Positions 1 to 5,559 are shown, counted from the first letter of the stretch. The stretch is 5,559 nt of DNA from Casimicrobiaceae bacterium (GCA_955652025.1 CATPAO010000071.1:1-5559), one strand, 5' to 3'. Notes: a model not told the origin generated them from the letters alone. Numbers and translations are program-made.

Positions 1-173
1 AACCCGTACAGTTGGACCGTAACGAACGGATGCCAGAACGGCCGCGGGTCGTCGATCCAAAGCACGCCCGCAATGCCAAGATTGATCGCAGCGATCAGCA
101 GGATCGTCGACCACGAGGCGTGGAAGCCCGCCAGCAGCGCATGCAGTCGTGACGGGGGTGCGGTCGGAGTCAT
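1..173 (-). CDS. N-terminal fragment of an inner-membrane protein, possibly a sensor histidine kinase (runs off the left edge)
   Basis: Reading the minus strand from the ATG at 173-171 gives 57 residues with no stop before the window edge. A short polar N-terminus (about residues 1-19, beginning MTPTAPPSRLHALL) is followed by a hydrophobic stretch at about 20-42 that should be a transmembrane helix. Then comes the segment DDPRPFWHPFVTVQLYG. A weak GGAA purine run lies just upstream of the ATG. The gene is co-directional with dapC, 115 bp downstream of its stop. The F/W-H-P-x-V-T-x-Q segment after a first helix reminds me of the membrane domains of LytS/AlgZ-type sensor histidine kinases in Burkholderiales. 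That is recollection only, since no kinase domain is visible here. Membrane location is well supported and function is not. Confidence 0.6.
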   Translation of the reverse strand, partial: MTPTAPPSRLHALLAGFHASWSTILLIAAINLGIAGVLWIDDPRPFWHPFVTVQLYG

Positions 174-288
174 GCGTTCCGATATTAGGACCGATACGCT
201 ATTTTCCGACGCTTCGGCGACAAAATGCCGCGTGCGCCGACGGGACGTCCTGGTGGCCCCTAACAGGCAAATCGAGAGGGCGCGGCGG

Positions 289-1485
289 TCAAAGCCGTCC
301 GGCAAACGCGACGATCCGATCGACGGCTTCCGCGCACTCGTCGAGACTCGCGACTAGGGCAATCCGCACCCGGTTTCGCCCCGGGTTCGTGCCATGCGCA
401 TCGCGGGCGAGATAGCTGCCCGGGAGCACGGTCACGTTCTCCTCGGCCAGCAGTCTCTGTGCGAACGCGGCATCGTCGATCGGCGTGGCCGCCCAGAGAT
501 AGAAGGCGGCGTCCGGCATTGTGCACGACAGCGCGGAGGCGAGCCGGGGCTGCAGCGTCGCGAATTTCTCCTGGTACTGCGCGCGATTGGCACGCACGTG
601 CGTCTCGTCGTTCCATGCCGCGACGCTCGCCGCGGCGACAGCCGCCGACATCGCGCTCCCGTGATACGTGCGATAGAGCAGGAACGCCTTGATCAGCGAT
701 GCATCGCCGGCGGCGTAGCCGGAGCGCAAGCCCGGTGCATTCGACCGTTTCGACAAGCTGCCGAACGCGATGAGCCGCGGATAGGCGCTTCGACCGAACG
801 AATGCGCGGCGCCGAGTGCGCCCAACGGCGCCTGCGCTTCGTGGAAATAGATCTCCGAATAACACTCGTCCGACGCGATCACGAAACCGTGCTTGTCGGA
901 AAGCTCGAACAGCGTGCGCCAGCCGTCGCGATCGAGCACCCGGCCGGTTGGATTGTCGGGCGAGCAGACATAAACCAATTGCGTGCGCGACCAAACGGCG
1001 TCGGGAACCGCACCCCAGTGATGGGCGAACCCGGCTGCCGAATCGGCGTTGACGCAGTACGTGTCAGCCCCGGCCAGGAGCGCCGCGCCCTCGTAGATCT
1101 GGTAGAACGGATTGGGTACGACCACGGTGGCGCCAGGTCGGCTGCCGTCGACCACCGTTTGCGCGAACGCAAATAGCGCTTCGCGGCTGCCGAGCACCGG
1201 CAACACCTGCGTGGCGGGATCGAGCATCGGTAGACCATGCCGGCGCGCGAGCCAACCGGCGATCGCCTCACGCAACGCGGGCGCGCCGATGGTCGTGGGA
1301 TAATTCGCGAGTCCGGTGACCGCGCCAGCGGCGAGCGCGTCGAGCACGAGGCGCGGCGTCGGATGCCGCGGCTCGCCGATCGACAGATTGATCGCGCGCT
1401 TGGCGGGGTCAGCCACCACCGCCGCCGCGAGCGCGCGGAGCCGCTCGAACGGATACGGCTGCAACGTGCGAAGCAGGGGATTCAC
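289..1485 (-). CDS. dapC: N-succinyldiaminopimelate aminotransferase (class I/II PLP aminotransferase)
   Basis: DapC converts N-succinyl-2-amino-6-ketopimelate and glutamate to N-succinyl-LL-diaminopimelate in the cytoplasm, on the route to lysine and meso-diaminopimelate. The protein has 398 residues from the GTG at 1485, the usual length. Fold-type I landmarks, in this numbering, are SIGEP (35-39), SPDNPTG with the PLP-contacting Asn178, SDECYSE with Asp206 and Tyr209, the Schiff-base lysine Lys246 in SLSKRSN followed by phosphate-binding Arg254, and the carboxylate-binding Arg374 in NRVRIAL. The start NPLLRTLQPYPFERLR matches the family N-terminus as I know it. The frame also allows a TTG at 1503 (404 residues), but that adds non-family residues and leaves almost no leader after the predicted promoter. 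Neither start has a clear Shine-Dalgarno. dapD and dapE are not adjacent in the visible sequence. DapC versus another succinyl-amino-acid aminotransferase rests on overall similarity; I am fairly sure. Confidence 0.9.
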   Translation of the reverse strand: MNPLLRTLQPYPFERLRALAAAVVADPAKRAINLSIGEPRHPTPRLVLDALAAGAVTGLANYPTTIGAPALREAIAGWLARRHGLPMLDPATQVLPVLGSREALFAFAQTVVDGSRPGATVVVPNPFYQIYEGAALLAGADTYCVNADSAAGFAHHWGAVPDAVWSRTQLVYVCSPDNPTGRVLDRDGWRTLFELSDKHGFVIASDECYSEIYFHEAQAPLGALGAAHSFGRSAYPRLIAFGSLSKRSNAPGLRSGYAAGDASLIKAFLLYRTYHGSAMSAAVAAASVAAWNDETHVRANRAQYQEKFATLQPRLASALSCTMPDAAFYLWAATPIDDAAFAQRLLAEENVTVLPGSYLARDAHGTNPGRNRVRIALVASLDECAEAVDRIVAFAGRL

Positions 1486-1487
1486 GT

Positions 1488-1493
1488 AAGGAG
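1488..1493 (+). promoter_or_regulatory. Shine-Dalgarno of gspC
   Basis: AAGGAG, an almost full anti-16S complement, lies 9 nt before the ATG at 1503. It fixes the gspC start and is the best ribosome binding site in the window. It sits inside the predicted dapC leader on the opposite strand, so the two transcripts would be complementary here. Confidence 0.8.
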
Positions 1494-1502
1494 CGGCAAG
1501 CA

Positions 1503-2345
1503 ATGCAAGGCGCAGCGATTATACCGACGGAGTTTCCGCGTTTCGATCGGTGGCGCGCGTCCGCGTTTCTTGCGATGCTGATCGCGGCGGCGTTGCTTGC
1601 GATCGTGATGGCGTACTGGGCGTGGCAATGGTTCGGTCCGGCGCGCGTGCACATCGCGCCCGCCGCACCGCCCGATCCGGCGGCGACGCTGATCGCTTCG
1701 GGGCTGTTCAATAATAGCGGGGCATTGCCAACGGCTCCACCGGAGTCGATGCCGGTTCTATCGGGCGACGCGCGGCTTCTCGGCGTGTTCGCCGAAGCGG
1801 GCGACCGTGGCTACGCGCTGTTTCGCCTGCCGTCCGGCCCGAAGCTCGTCGCGGCTGGCCAGGAAATCTCTCCCGGCGCAACACTCGCCGCCGTGCGGCC
1901 CGACAGCATCGACGTGCGTGAAGCTGCCGGCGTTCGCGGCATCGCATTACGCGCGGCGCCGGCCAAGGCCGTGACTGCGGCGACAACCTCCAAAGCGACG
2001 TCCGCGCGCGTGGCGTGCGCGCCCCCTGCGGGCTTCAAAGGTTTGGTCGTCGCGCTCAACACCGAGCTCGTCGGCGGCTTGATGGCGCAACCCGAAAGCT
2101 GGCGCGCACTGGTCGAACCGGTCAACGGTGCGCTGACGGTGCGCGACGAAAGCGGCTTCGCCGCGATGCTGGGGCTGAAACGCGGCGATCGCATCGCGCA
2201 GGCGAACGGCATCGCGCTGACGGTCCCCGAGGACGTCATCGGCGCGGTTCTGCGCCCGCTGGCATCGAATCAGCCGGTGCGTTTGAGTGGAACGCGCGAC
2301 GGCCAGCCGCGCGAGCTCTGGCTTCGGAGCGCCGCCTGCGGTTAG
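1503..2345 (+). CDS. gspC: Type II secretion system inner-membrane component GspC-like (single TM helix, HR domain, PDZ domain)
   Basis: GspC is a bitopic inner-membrane protein that links the cytoplasmic-membrane platform of the type II secretion system to the outer-membrane secretin GspD. The product has 280 residues. It shows a short cytoplasmic tail (1-20), one transmembrane helix (about 21-43), and a Pro/Ala-rich periplasmic linker. A homology-region domain follows (about 61-150, with IASGLFNNSG, LLGVFAE and GYALFRLPSG; this region binds GspD in known systems). After an Ala/Thr linker comes a C-terminal PDZ domain (about 203-276, with the GLKRGDRIAQANG turn). Cys172 and Cys279 bracket the C-terminal region and could pair in the periplasm. 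The start is set by a strong Shine-Dalgarno. It is the only plus-strand gene and has no other gsp gene beside it in this window. The domain order is diagnostic of the GspC family; whether it serves a complete secretion system cannot be told. Confidence 0.85.
   Translation: MQGAAIIPTEFPRFDRWRASAFLAMLIAAALLAIVMAYWAWQWFGPARVHIAPAAPPDPAATLIASGLFNNSGALPTAPPESMPVLSGDARLLGVFAEAGDRGYALFRLPSGPKLVAAGQEISPGATLAAVRPDSIDVREAAGVRGIALRAAPAKAVTAATTSKATSARVACAPPAGFKGLVVALNTELVGGLMAQPESWRALVEPVNGALTVRDESGFAAMLGLKRGDRIAQANGIALTVPEDVIGAVLRPLASNQPVRLSGTRDGQPRELWLRSAACG
1518..1546 (-). promoter_or_regulatory. Predicted sigma-70 promoter of dapC, inside the 5' end of gspC
   Basis: On the minus strand a perfect TATAAT -10 box lies at 1523-1518. 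It is preceded by a 17-bp spacer (1540-1524) and a -35-like TCGAAA at 1546-1541, which matches four of six TTGACA positions. Transcription would begin near 1511, giving dapC a leader of about 25 nt to the GTG at 1485. A consensus -10 is rare by chance in such GC-rich DNA, and spacing and direction suit dapC. No experimental start site is known to me. Confidence 0.6.
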
Positions 2346-3031
2346 GTGTTGATGGGCAACCAGGCGAGAAGCTCGCCCGGCGCGTCGATCCATCCGGTGG
2401 CCGGCCAATCGCTCGCATCGCCTTCGTCCCCGAGATACCCATAGGCCGCGACGATCGTCGCCATGCCGGCGGCGTTGCCGGCCTGGACGTCGCGCAAATC
2501 GTCGCCGACGTACACACAACAGTTGGCAGCGACGCCGAGCATGCCGGCGGCGTGCAATAGCGGTGCGGGGTGGGGTTTCGGATGCGGCGTCGTGTCGCCG
2601 CAAACGACCACGGCCGCGCGCTCCGCGAGACCCAGCGCGGCGACGACCGGGACGGTGAAGCGTTCCGCCTTGTTCGTCACGACGCCCCATCGGATCCCGC
2701 GCGCTTCCAGCGCGGCCAAGAGCGGAGCGATGCCGTCGAAGAGCCGCGTGGTTATCGCGAGCCCGTCCGCGTAATAGGCGAGAAAGGCGTCACGCAGGTC
2801 GCGATAGCGAGGATCGTCCGGCGCCACGCCCATGCCGGCGCCGATCAGTCCCCGCGCGCCGCTCGACGCGTGCCCGCGCAGTTGCGCCACCATGACCGGC
2901 GGCAGTCCGTGATCGCCGCGCACGCGGTTGAGCGCGCCCGTCAAGTCTTCTGCGGTATCGGCCAGCGTTCCGTCCAAGTCGAACAGGACCGCGGAAACGG
3001 GGAGCGCGCGCGGAATCGTCAGCGACGCCAC
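2342..3031 (-). CDS. gph: HAD-family phosphatase: phosphoglycolate phosphatase-like, possibly MupP (N-acetylmuramate 6-phosphate phosphatase)
   Basis: This 229-residue cytoplasmic haloacid-dehalogenase hydrolase has a helical cap and all four catalytic motifs: FDLDGTLADT (nucleophile Asp18, acid/base Asp20), VTN (Thr119), Lys152 in PKPHP, and GDDLRD (Asp177, Asp178, with Asp181) for magnesium. Length and motifs fit Gph, which removes 2-phosphoglycolate formed during DNA repair. The start is GTG at 3031, only 3 nt after the ubiG stop; no other start lies before the first motif. GGGTGA at the ubiG end may act as a weak Shine-Dalgarno, so translational coupling is likely. The stop overlaps the gspC stop tail to tail. 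The gene order mtaD-ubiG-phosphatase and the segments GVVTNKAERF, LGLAER and DASDWP resemble Pseudomonas MupP, a peptidoglycan-recycling enzyme, as I remember it. The fold is certain; the substrate is open. Confidence 0.85.
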   Translation of the reverse strand: MASLTIPRALPVSAVLFDLDGTLADTAEDLTGALNRVRGDHGLPPVMVAQLRGHASSGARGLIGAGMGVAPDDPRYRDLRDAFLAYYADGLAITTRLFDGIAPLLAALEARGIRWGVVTNKAERFTVPVVAALGLAERAAVVVCGDTTPHPKPHPAPLLHAAGMLGVAANCCVYVGDDLRDVQAGNAAGMATIVAAYGYLGDEGDASDWPATGWIDAPGELLAWLPINT

Positions 3032-3034
3032 GCG

Positions 3035-3763
3035 TCACCCGTGCAGCGGTGGTTTGCTAAACGCGATCAGGTAATTGACGCTCGTGTCGCGCTCCAGCCG
3101 ATAGCGTTTCGAGACCGGGTTGTAGGTCATGCCGATTAGTTCAACGGGCTCGAGACCGGCGCGACGCGACCATCCGGCGATCTCGGCGGGTCTTAGAAAC
3201 CGCGCCCAATCATGCGTGCCTTTCGGCAGCAGGCGCAGCAAATACTCGGCGCCGATGACGGCGAACAAATACGATTTCGGGTTCCGGTTGAGCGTGGAGA
3301 AGACGACGGTGCCACCTGGCTTGGCGAGCGTGGCGCACGCGGCGATGATCGCTGCCGGCGTTGGTACGTGCTCGAGCGTTTCCATGCAGGTGACGATGTC
3401 GAACACGCCGGGCAATTCAGTGGCGAGCGCTTCCGCTGCCGTCAGCCGGTAGTCGACCAAGGCGCCCGACTCGAGCTTGTGGAGCTCCGCAACGCCGAGC
3501 GCCTTTTCCGACAGGTCGATGCCGGTGACGCGCGCGCCTTGCGCCGCCATCGCTTCGGTGAGAATGCCGCCGCCGCACCCCACATCGAGCACGCGCTTGT
3601 CGCGCAAGCCGCCGGCGACGCGTTCGATCCAGTCGAGACGCAACGGGTTGATGTCGTGCAGCGGCTTGAAGTCGCTTTCCGGATCCCACCACCGGTGGGC
3701 GAGCGCGGAAAACTTCGCGAGCTCCACGGGGTCGGCGTTGGGCGAGGAAGGTGTGTTCGTCAC
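3035..3763 (-). CDS. ubiG: Ubiquinone biosynthesis O-methyltransferase
   Basis: UbiG performs both SAM-dependent O-methylations of ubiquinone synthesis, including the last step from 3-demethylubiquinol, at the inner face of the cytoplasmic membrane. The protein is 242 residues from the GTG at 3763, against about 240 in E. coli. It has the family N-terminus [18 protein letters not shown], methyltransferase motif [11 protein letters not shown] (59-68), the acidic ribose-contacting GIDLS (81-85, Asp83), METLEH (127-132), and the C-terminal segment with GMTYNP. The frame stays open to 3880, but the extra 39 residues overlap mtaD and resemble nothing in UbiG. The GTG lies 10 nt after the mtaD stop and 3 nt separate ubiG from the next gene, so it is the middle gene of a three-gene operon. 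No good Shine-Dalgarno precedes the GTG, so translation may depend on mtaD. Confidence 0.95.
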   Translation of the reverse strand: MTNTPSSPNADPVELAKFSALAHRWWDPESDFKPLHDINPLRLDWIERVAGGLRDKRVLDVGCGGGILTEAMAAQGARVTGIDLSEKALGVAELHKLESGALVDYRLTAAEALATELPGVFDIVTCMETLEHVPTPAAIIAACATLAKPGGTVVFSTLNRNPKSYLFAVIGAEYLLRLLPKGTHDWARFLRPAEIAGWSRRAGLEPVELIGMTYNPVSKRYRLERDTSVNYLIAFSKPPLHG

Positions 3764-3773
3764 GTCGCAGGGG

Positions 3774-5090
3774 TCAACGGAGACGTTCCCGCCACATCCG
3801 CGCGCGCGCGGCGAGCGCGGACTCGTCCACGGTGGTGATGCGGCCAGTATCCACGACGCGTTCGCCGGCAACCCAGACATCGGTCACCTGGTCGCGTCCT
3901 GCGACGTGGATCAAATGCGAAATCGGATCGTACACTGGCAGAGCCTCGAGTCCGCCCAGATCGACCGCGACGGCGTCGGCGAATTTGCCGGGACTGAGCG
4001 CACCGAGTTCCGCGTCCATCCCGAGCGCCGTGGCGCCGGCCTGCGTCGCCATTCGCAGTACGGCCGCCGCCGGCAGCGCGGCTGCATCTCCGGTCGCGAC
4101 CTTCGCCAACAGACTGGCCATGCGCATCTCGGCAAAGATGTCGAGCCGATTGTTGGACGCGGCACCGTCTGTGCCGAGCGCGACGTTGACCCCGCGCGCG
4201 ACGAGCTCGCATACGGGCGCGATGCCGCTCGCGAGCTTCATGTTGGAGACGGGGCAATGCACGACGTTGCAGCGCTGCGTCGCCAGCAATTCGATGTCGA
4301 CCGCCTCGAGATGCACCGCGTGCACCCCGATGAACGAGGGCCCGGTGGCGCCAAGGCGATCGAGTCGCGCGAGCGGCGTTTCGCCGGTCGCCGCACGCGC
4401 TTCGTTGACCTCGTCGCGGGTTTCCGCGACATGCGTGTGGATCGGGAGATCGAGCTCACGCGCGAACGTCACGACCTGGCGCCACGTGGCATCGCCCACG
4501 GTGTACGGTGCATGCGGCGCCAGCGCGAAAGCGAGACGGGGTGAATGCTTGTAGGCATCGCGCGCGGCGAGACCTTTCGACAGGTAGGCGTCCGGGTCGG
4601 CCGCATAGGGTGTCGGAAAATCGAGCACCGGCATTCCGACCAGCGCGCGCATGCCCGCAGTCTCGAACGCCTGCGCCGCCGCCTCCGGAAAGAAATACAT
4701 GTCCGCCGTGGACGTGACGCCGCCCTTCAGCATTTCTGCCGCCGCGTGGAGCGTCCCGTCGTGCACAAATTCGGGGGATATATGCTGGGCTTCTCGCGGC
4801 CAAATTTGCGCGGAGAGCCAGGTCTTCAACGGCACGTCGTCGGCGATGCCGCGAAAGAGGATCATCGCGGCGTGCGTATGCGCGTTCACGAGGCCCGGGA
4901 TCAGCACGTGCGTAGGCAGCGAGACGCGTGTGCGCGGAGCAAACGCGTCACCCGCTTCCGCCGAAGGCAAGACGGCGACGATGCGGCCGCCGTCGACGAT
5001 CAGCGCGTGGTCGTCGAGTGCACCCGGCGCATCCACCGGCACGATCCACCGCGCATCGATGCGCAAATCGACCGAACGAGGCGCTTCCAT
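3774..5090 (-). CDS. mtaD: 5'-methylthioadenosine / S-adenosylhomocysteine deaminase (TRZ/ATZ family amidohydrolase)
   Basis: This cytoplasmic metallo-amidohydrolase has 438 residues from the ATG at 5090. It would deaminate S-adenosylhomocysteine and methylthioadenosine to their inosyl forms. The metal and active-site set is complete: HxH in NAHTHAAM (His71, His73), HAPYTV (His193), [10 protein letters not shown] (metal His220, catalytic Glu223), VHAVHL (His257), [11 protein letters not shown], and GTDGAASNN (metal Asp308). Roles are assigned by analogy with Thermotoga TM0936. A small beta-sandwich built from both ends ([12 protein letters not shown] and [11 protein letters not shown]) completes the architecture. 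An in-frame GTG at 5096 is equally possible; neither start has a clear Shine-Dalgarno. It leads an operon with ubiG and the phosphatase. Because UbiG releases S-adenosylhomocysteine, removal of that inhibitor is a plausible role. Related members act on guanine, cytosine or triazines, so the exact substrate is inferred. Confidence 0.88.
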   Translation of the reverse strand: MEAPRSVDLRIDARWIVPVDAPGALDDHALIVDGGRIVAVLPSAEAGDAFAPRTRVSLPTHVLIPGLVNAHTHAAMILFRGIADDVPLKTWLSAQIWPREAQHISPEFVHDGTLHAAAEMLKGGVTSTADMYFFPEAAAQAFETAGMRALVGMPVLDFPTPYAADPDAYLSKGLAARDAYKHSPRLAFALAPHAPYTVGDATWRQVVTFARELDLPIHTHVAETRDEVNEARAATGETPLARLDRLGATGPSFIGVHAVHLEAVDIELLATQRCNVVHCPVSNMKLASGIAPVCELVARGVNVALGTDGAASNNRLDIFAEMRMASLLAKVATGDAAALPAAAVLRMATQAGATALGMDAELGALSPGKFADAVAVDLGGLEALPVYDPISHLIHVAGRDQVTDVWVAGERVVDTGRITTVDESALAARARMWRERLR

Positions 5091-5105
5091 GGCCACAGTC
5101 TAACG

Positions 5106-5130
5106 GAGTGGCACTCGATTTTTGTGGCAC
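5106..5130. promoter_or_regulatory. Short repeats just upstream of mtaD (GTGGCAC x2, one within a GAGTG-G-CACTC palindrome)
   Basis: GTGGCAC occurs at 5108-5114 and again at 5124-5130, a 16-bp period. The copy nearer the gene is embedded in the odd palindrome GAGTGGCACTC (5106-5116), which ends about 10-15 bp before the mtaD start. This could be a regulator site or part of the mRNA leader. The repeats are short, so chance is not excluded. Confidence 0.25.
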
Positions 5131-5136
5131 CTGCAA

Positions 5137-5171
5137 CGCGGAAAGCGAAGGACCGCTCCGAGCTTTCCGCG
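5137..5171. repeat. Perfect 10-bp inverted repeat in the mtaD upstream region
   Basis: CGCGGAAAGC (5137-5146) and GCTTTCCGCG (5162-5171) are exact reverse complements separated by 15 nt. Inside the spacer, GGA (5150-5152) and TCC (5157-5159) can extend the hairpin over a small internal loop to a CCGC tetraloop. There is no T-run on either side, so it does not look like a second intrinsic terminator. An operator or an mRNA leader hairpin of the mtaD-ubiG-phosphatase operon are the natural alternatives. Confidence 0.55.
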
Positions 5172-5184
5172 GCAGCGCCTAAAC

Positions 5185-5214
5185 AAAAACCCCGCCAACC
5201 TCGGCGGGGTTTTT
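5185..5214. terminator. Bidirectional intrinsic terminator downstream of ompA
   Basis: AAAAACCCCGCC (5185-5196) and GGCGGGGTTTTT (5203-5214) form a perfect 12-bp stem with a 6-nt loop. The GC core has seven pairs and is flanked by A and T runs on both strands. On the minus strand the stem starts 17 nt after the ompA stop and ends in TTTTTGTTT, so it should end ompA transcription before mtaD. It would also stop plus-strand transcripts entering ompA antisense. Confidence 0.9.
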
Positions 5215-5231
5215 GGTGGGTCGCGATTCGC

Positions 5232-5559
5232 TTATCGACCAACGATCGCGTCGCCCTTCACTTCGACCTCGACACGACGGTTCGGCGCAAGGCAAGCGAT
5301 CAGCGCCCTAAGCTGCTTCATCGTGCAGACGACACCTGGAACCGGTTGCGTCTTGCCCATGCCGAGCGTTTCGATCTTGTCCTTCGGCACGCCCTTGCTG
5401 ACCAGGTAATCGCGTACGGCGTCGGCGCGACGCTCGGACAGCTTCTGGTTGTACTGCTGCGTGCCGATCCGGTCGGTATGGCCGGTGACGAGGACCAGCT
5501 CTAGCTTCTGCACCTGCGACAGCTTGGAGATGATTTCGCTGTCGATCGCGGCCTTACCC
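5232..5559 (-). CDS. ompA: OmpA-family outer-membrane protein, C-terminal peptidoglycan-binding domain (runs off the right edge)
   Basis: About 108 C-terminal residues are visible, reading in from the window edge as KAAIDSEIISKLSQVQ and ending at the TAA at 5234-5232. The frame is open to the edge, so the internal GTG at 5513 is not the start. The OmpA-like fold is clear from VTGHTDRIG, YNQKLSERRADAVRDYLVSKGV and the closing RRVEVEVKG. The Asp of HTD and the Arg of SERRA are the residues that bind the meso-diaminopimelate of peptidoglycan in characterised members. Two cysteines (VVC and IAC), 14 residues apart in a loop before the last strand, match the disulfide-bearing insert of many Burkholderiales OmpA proteins. 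The full protein presumably carries an N-terminal beta-barrel outside the window, anchoring the outer membrane to the cell wall. A strong terminator follows. Confidence 0.93.
   Translation of the reverse strand, partial: GKAAIDSEIISKLSQVQKLELVLVTGHTDRIGTQQYNQKLSERRADAVRDYLVSKGVPKDKIETLGMGKTQPVPGVVCTMKQLRALIACLAPNRRVEVEVKGDAIVGR

Noticed and set aside
240..288. Possible dapC terminator using GGACGTCC or the TCGGCG/CGCCGA arms around 200-250
   Set aside because: The arms are short, the loop is long, and no T-run follows on the minus strand.
394..1176. 260-codon plus-strand frame opposite dapC
   Set aside because: Its Arg/Gly/Glu-rich composition with no motif, together with the complete catalytic set of dapC on the other strand, makes it a shadow.
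1486..1503. TTG start at 1503 giving a 404-residue DapC
   Set aside because: The extra six residues are not part of the family N-terminus, the TTG lacks a ribosome binding site, and it would leave only about 8 nt of leader after the predicted promoter.
3764..3880. 39-residue N-terminal extension of UbiG
   Set aside because: It overlaps the 3' end of mtaD, is not UbiG-like, and the GTG at 3763 restores the normal family length.
5097..5184. SAH-sensing riboswitch in the mtaD leader, tempting because of the enzyme's substrate and a GGCGCTGC string near 5171-5178
   Set aside because: The other conserved blocks of the SAH riboswitch (the AGGCUCG pairing strand and the closing GGCGCUC) are absent, and the hairpin present does not match its layout.
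3477..5504. Long plus-strand open frames (3477-4544, 355 codons; 4545-5504, 319 codons) opposite mtaD, ubiG and ompA
   Set aside because: They are Arg/His/Ala-rich, lack any recognisable domain, and lie exactly antisense to strongly conserved genes. The second even crosses the terminator. This is typical of shadow frames in GC-rich DNA.
1..5559. Mobile element, defence island, CRISPR array or phage region
   Set aside because: All gene-sized regions are accounted for by conserved core genes of uniform composition; no such element is visible.

Overview
The window is a GC-rich (by eye about 64-65%), densely packed piece of a proteobacterial chromosome. It most likely comes from a betaproteobacterium of the Burkholderiales type. 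The protein sequences support this: the N-terminus of DapC, the compact UbiG, and an OmpA C-terminal domain with the two-cysteine insert common in that group. So does the gene order ompA - (mtaD) - ubiG - phosphoglycolate-phosphatase-like gene. I see no transposase, integrase, CRISPR array, tRNA or rRNA, and nothing that looks recently acquired.

Layout from left to right. Positions 1-173 (-) hold the N-terminus of a membrane protein that runs off the left edge. After a 115-bp gap comes dapC (289-1485, -), an aminotransferase of lysine and peptidoglycan-precursor synthesis. Back to back with it is the only plus-strand gene, a gspC-like type II secretion inner-membrane component (1503-2345, +). 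It meets a three-gene minus-strand operon tail to tail. Read in transcription order, the operon is mtaD (5090-3774), ubiG (3763-3035) and a gph/mupP-like HAD phosphatase (3031-2342), with gaps of only 10 and 3 bp. Upstream of the operon is a 135-141 bp intergenic region with a perfect inverted repeat and a strong bidirectional terminator. At the right edge (5232-5559, -) is the peptidoglycan-binding C-terminal domain of an OmpA-family protein.

How the genes fit together. UbiG uses S-adenosylmethionine and releases S-adenosylhomocysteine. MtaD-family deaminases act on S-adenosylhomocysteine and methylthioadenosine, so the first two operon genes may be metabolically coupled. The third gene is normally labelled phosphoglycolate phosphatase. 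The order mtaD-ubiG-phosphatase is also that of the Pseudomonas locus whose phosphatase is MupP, a peptidoglycan-recycling enzyme, so MupP is a serious alternative. DapC (meso-diaminopimelate supply), OmpA (diaminopimelate binding) and possibly MupP all relate to the cell wall, but nothing in the sequence shows they are co-regulated.

The most notable regulatory architecture is at the dapC/gspC divergence. A consensus TATAAT -10 box for dapC lies inside the first codons of gspC, and the predicted dapC leader is complementary to the gspC ribosome binding site and start codon. I found no convincing undescribed multi-gene system. The items worth following up are regulatory overlaps, an isolated gspC, and the identity of the phosphatase.
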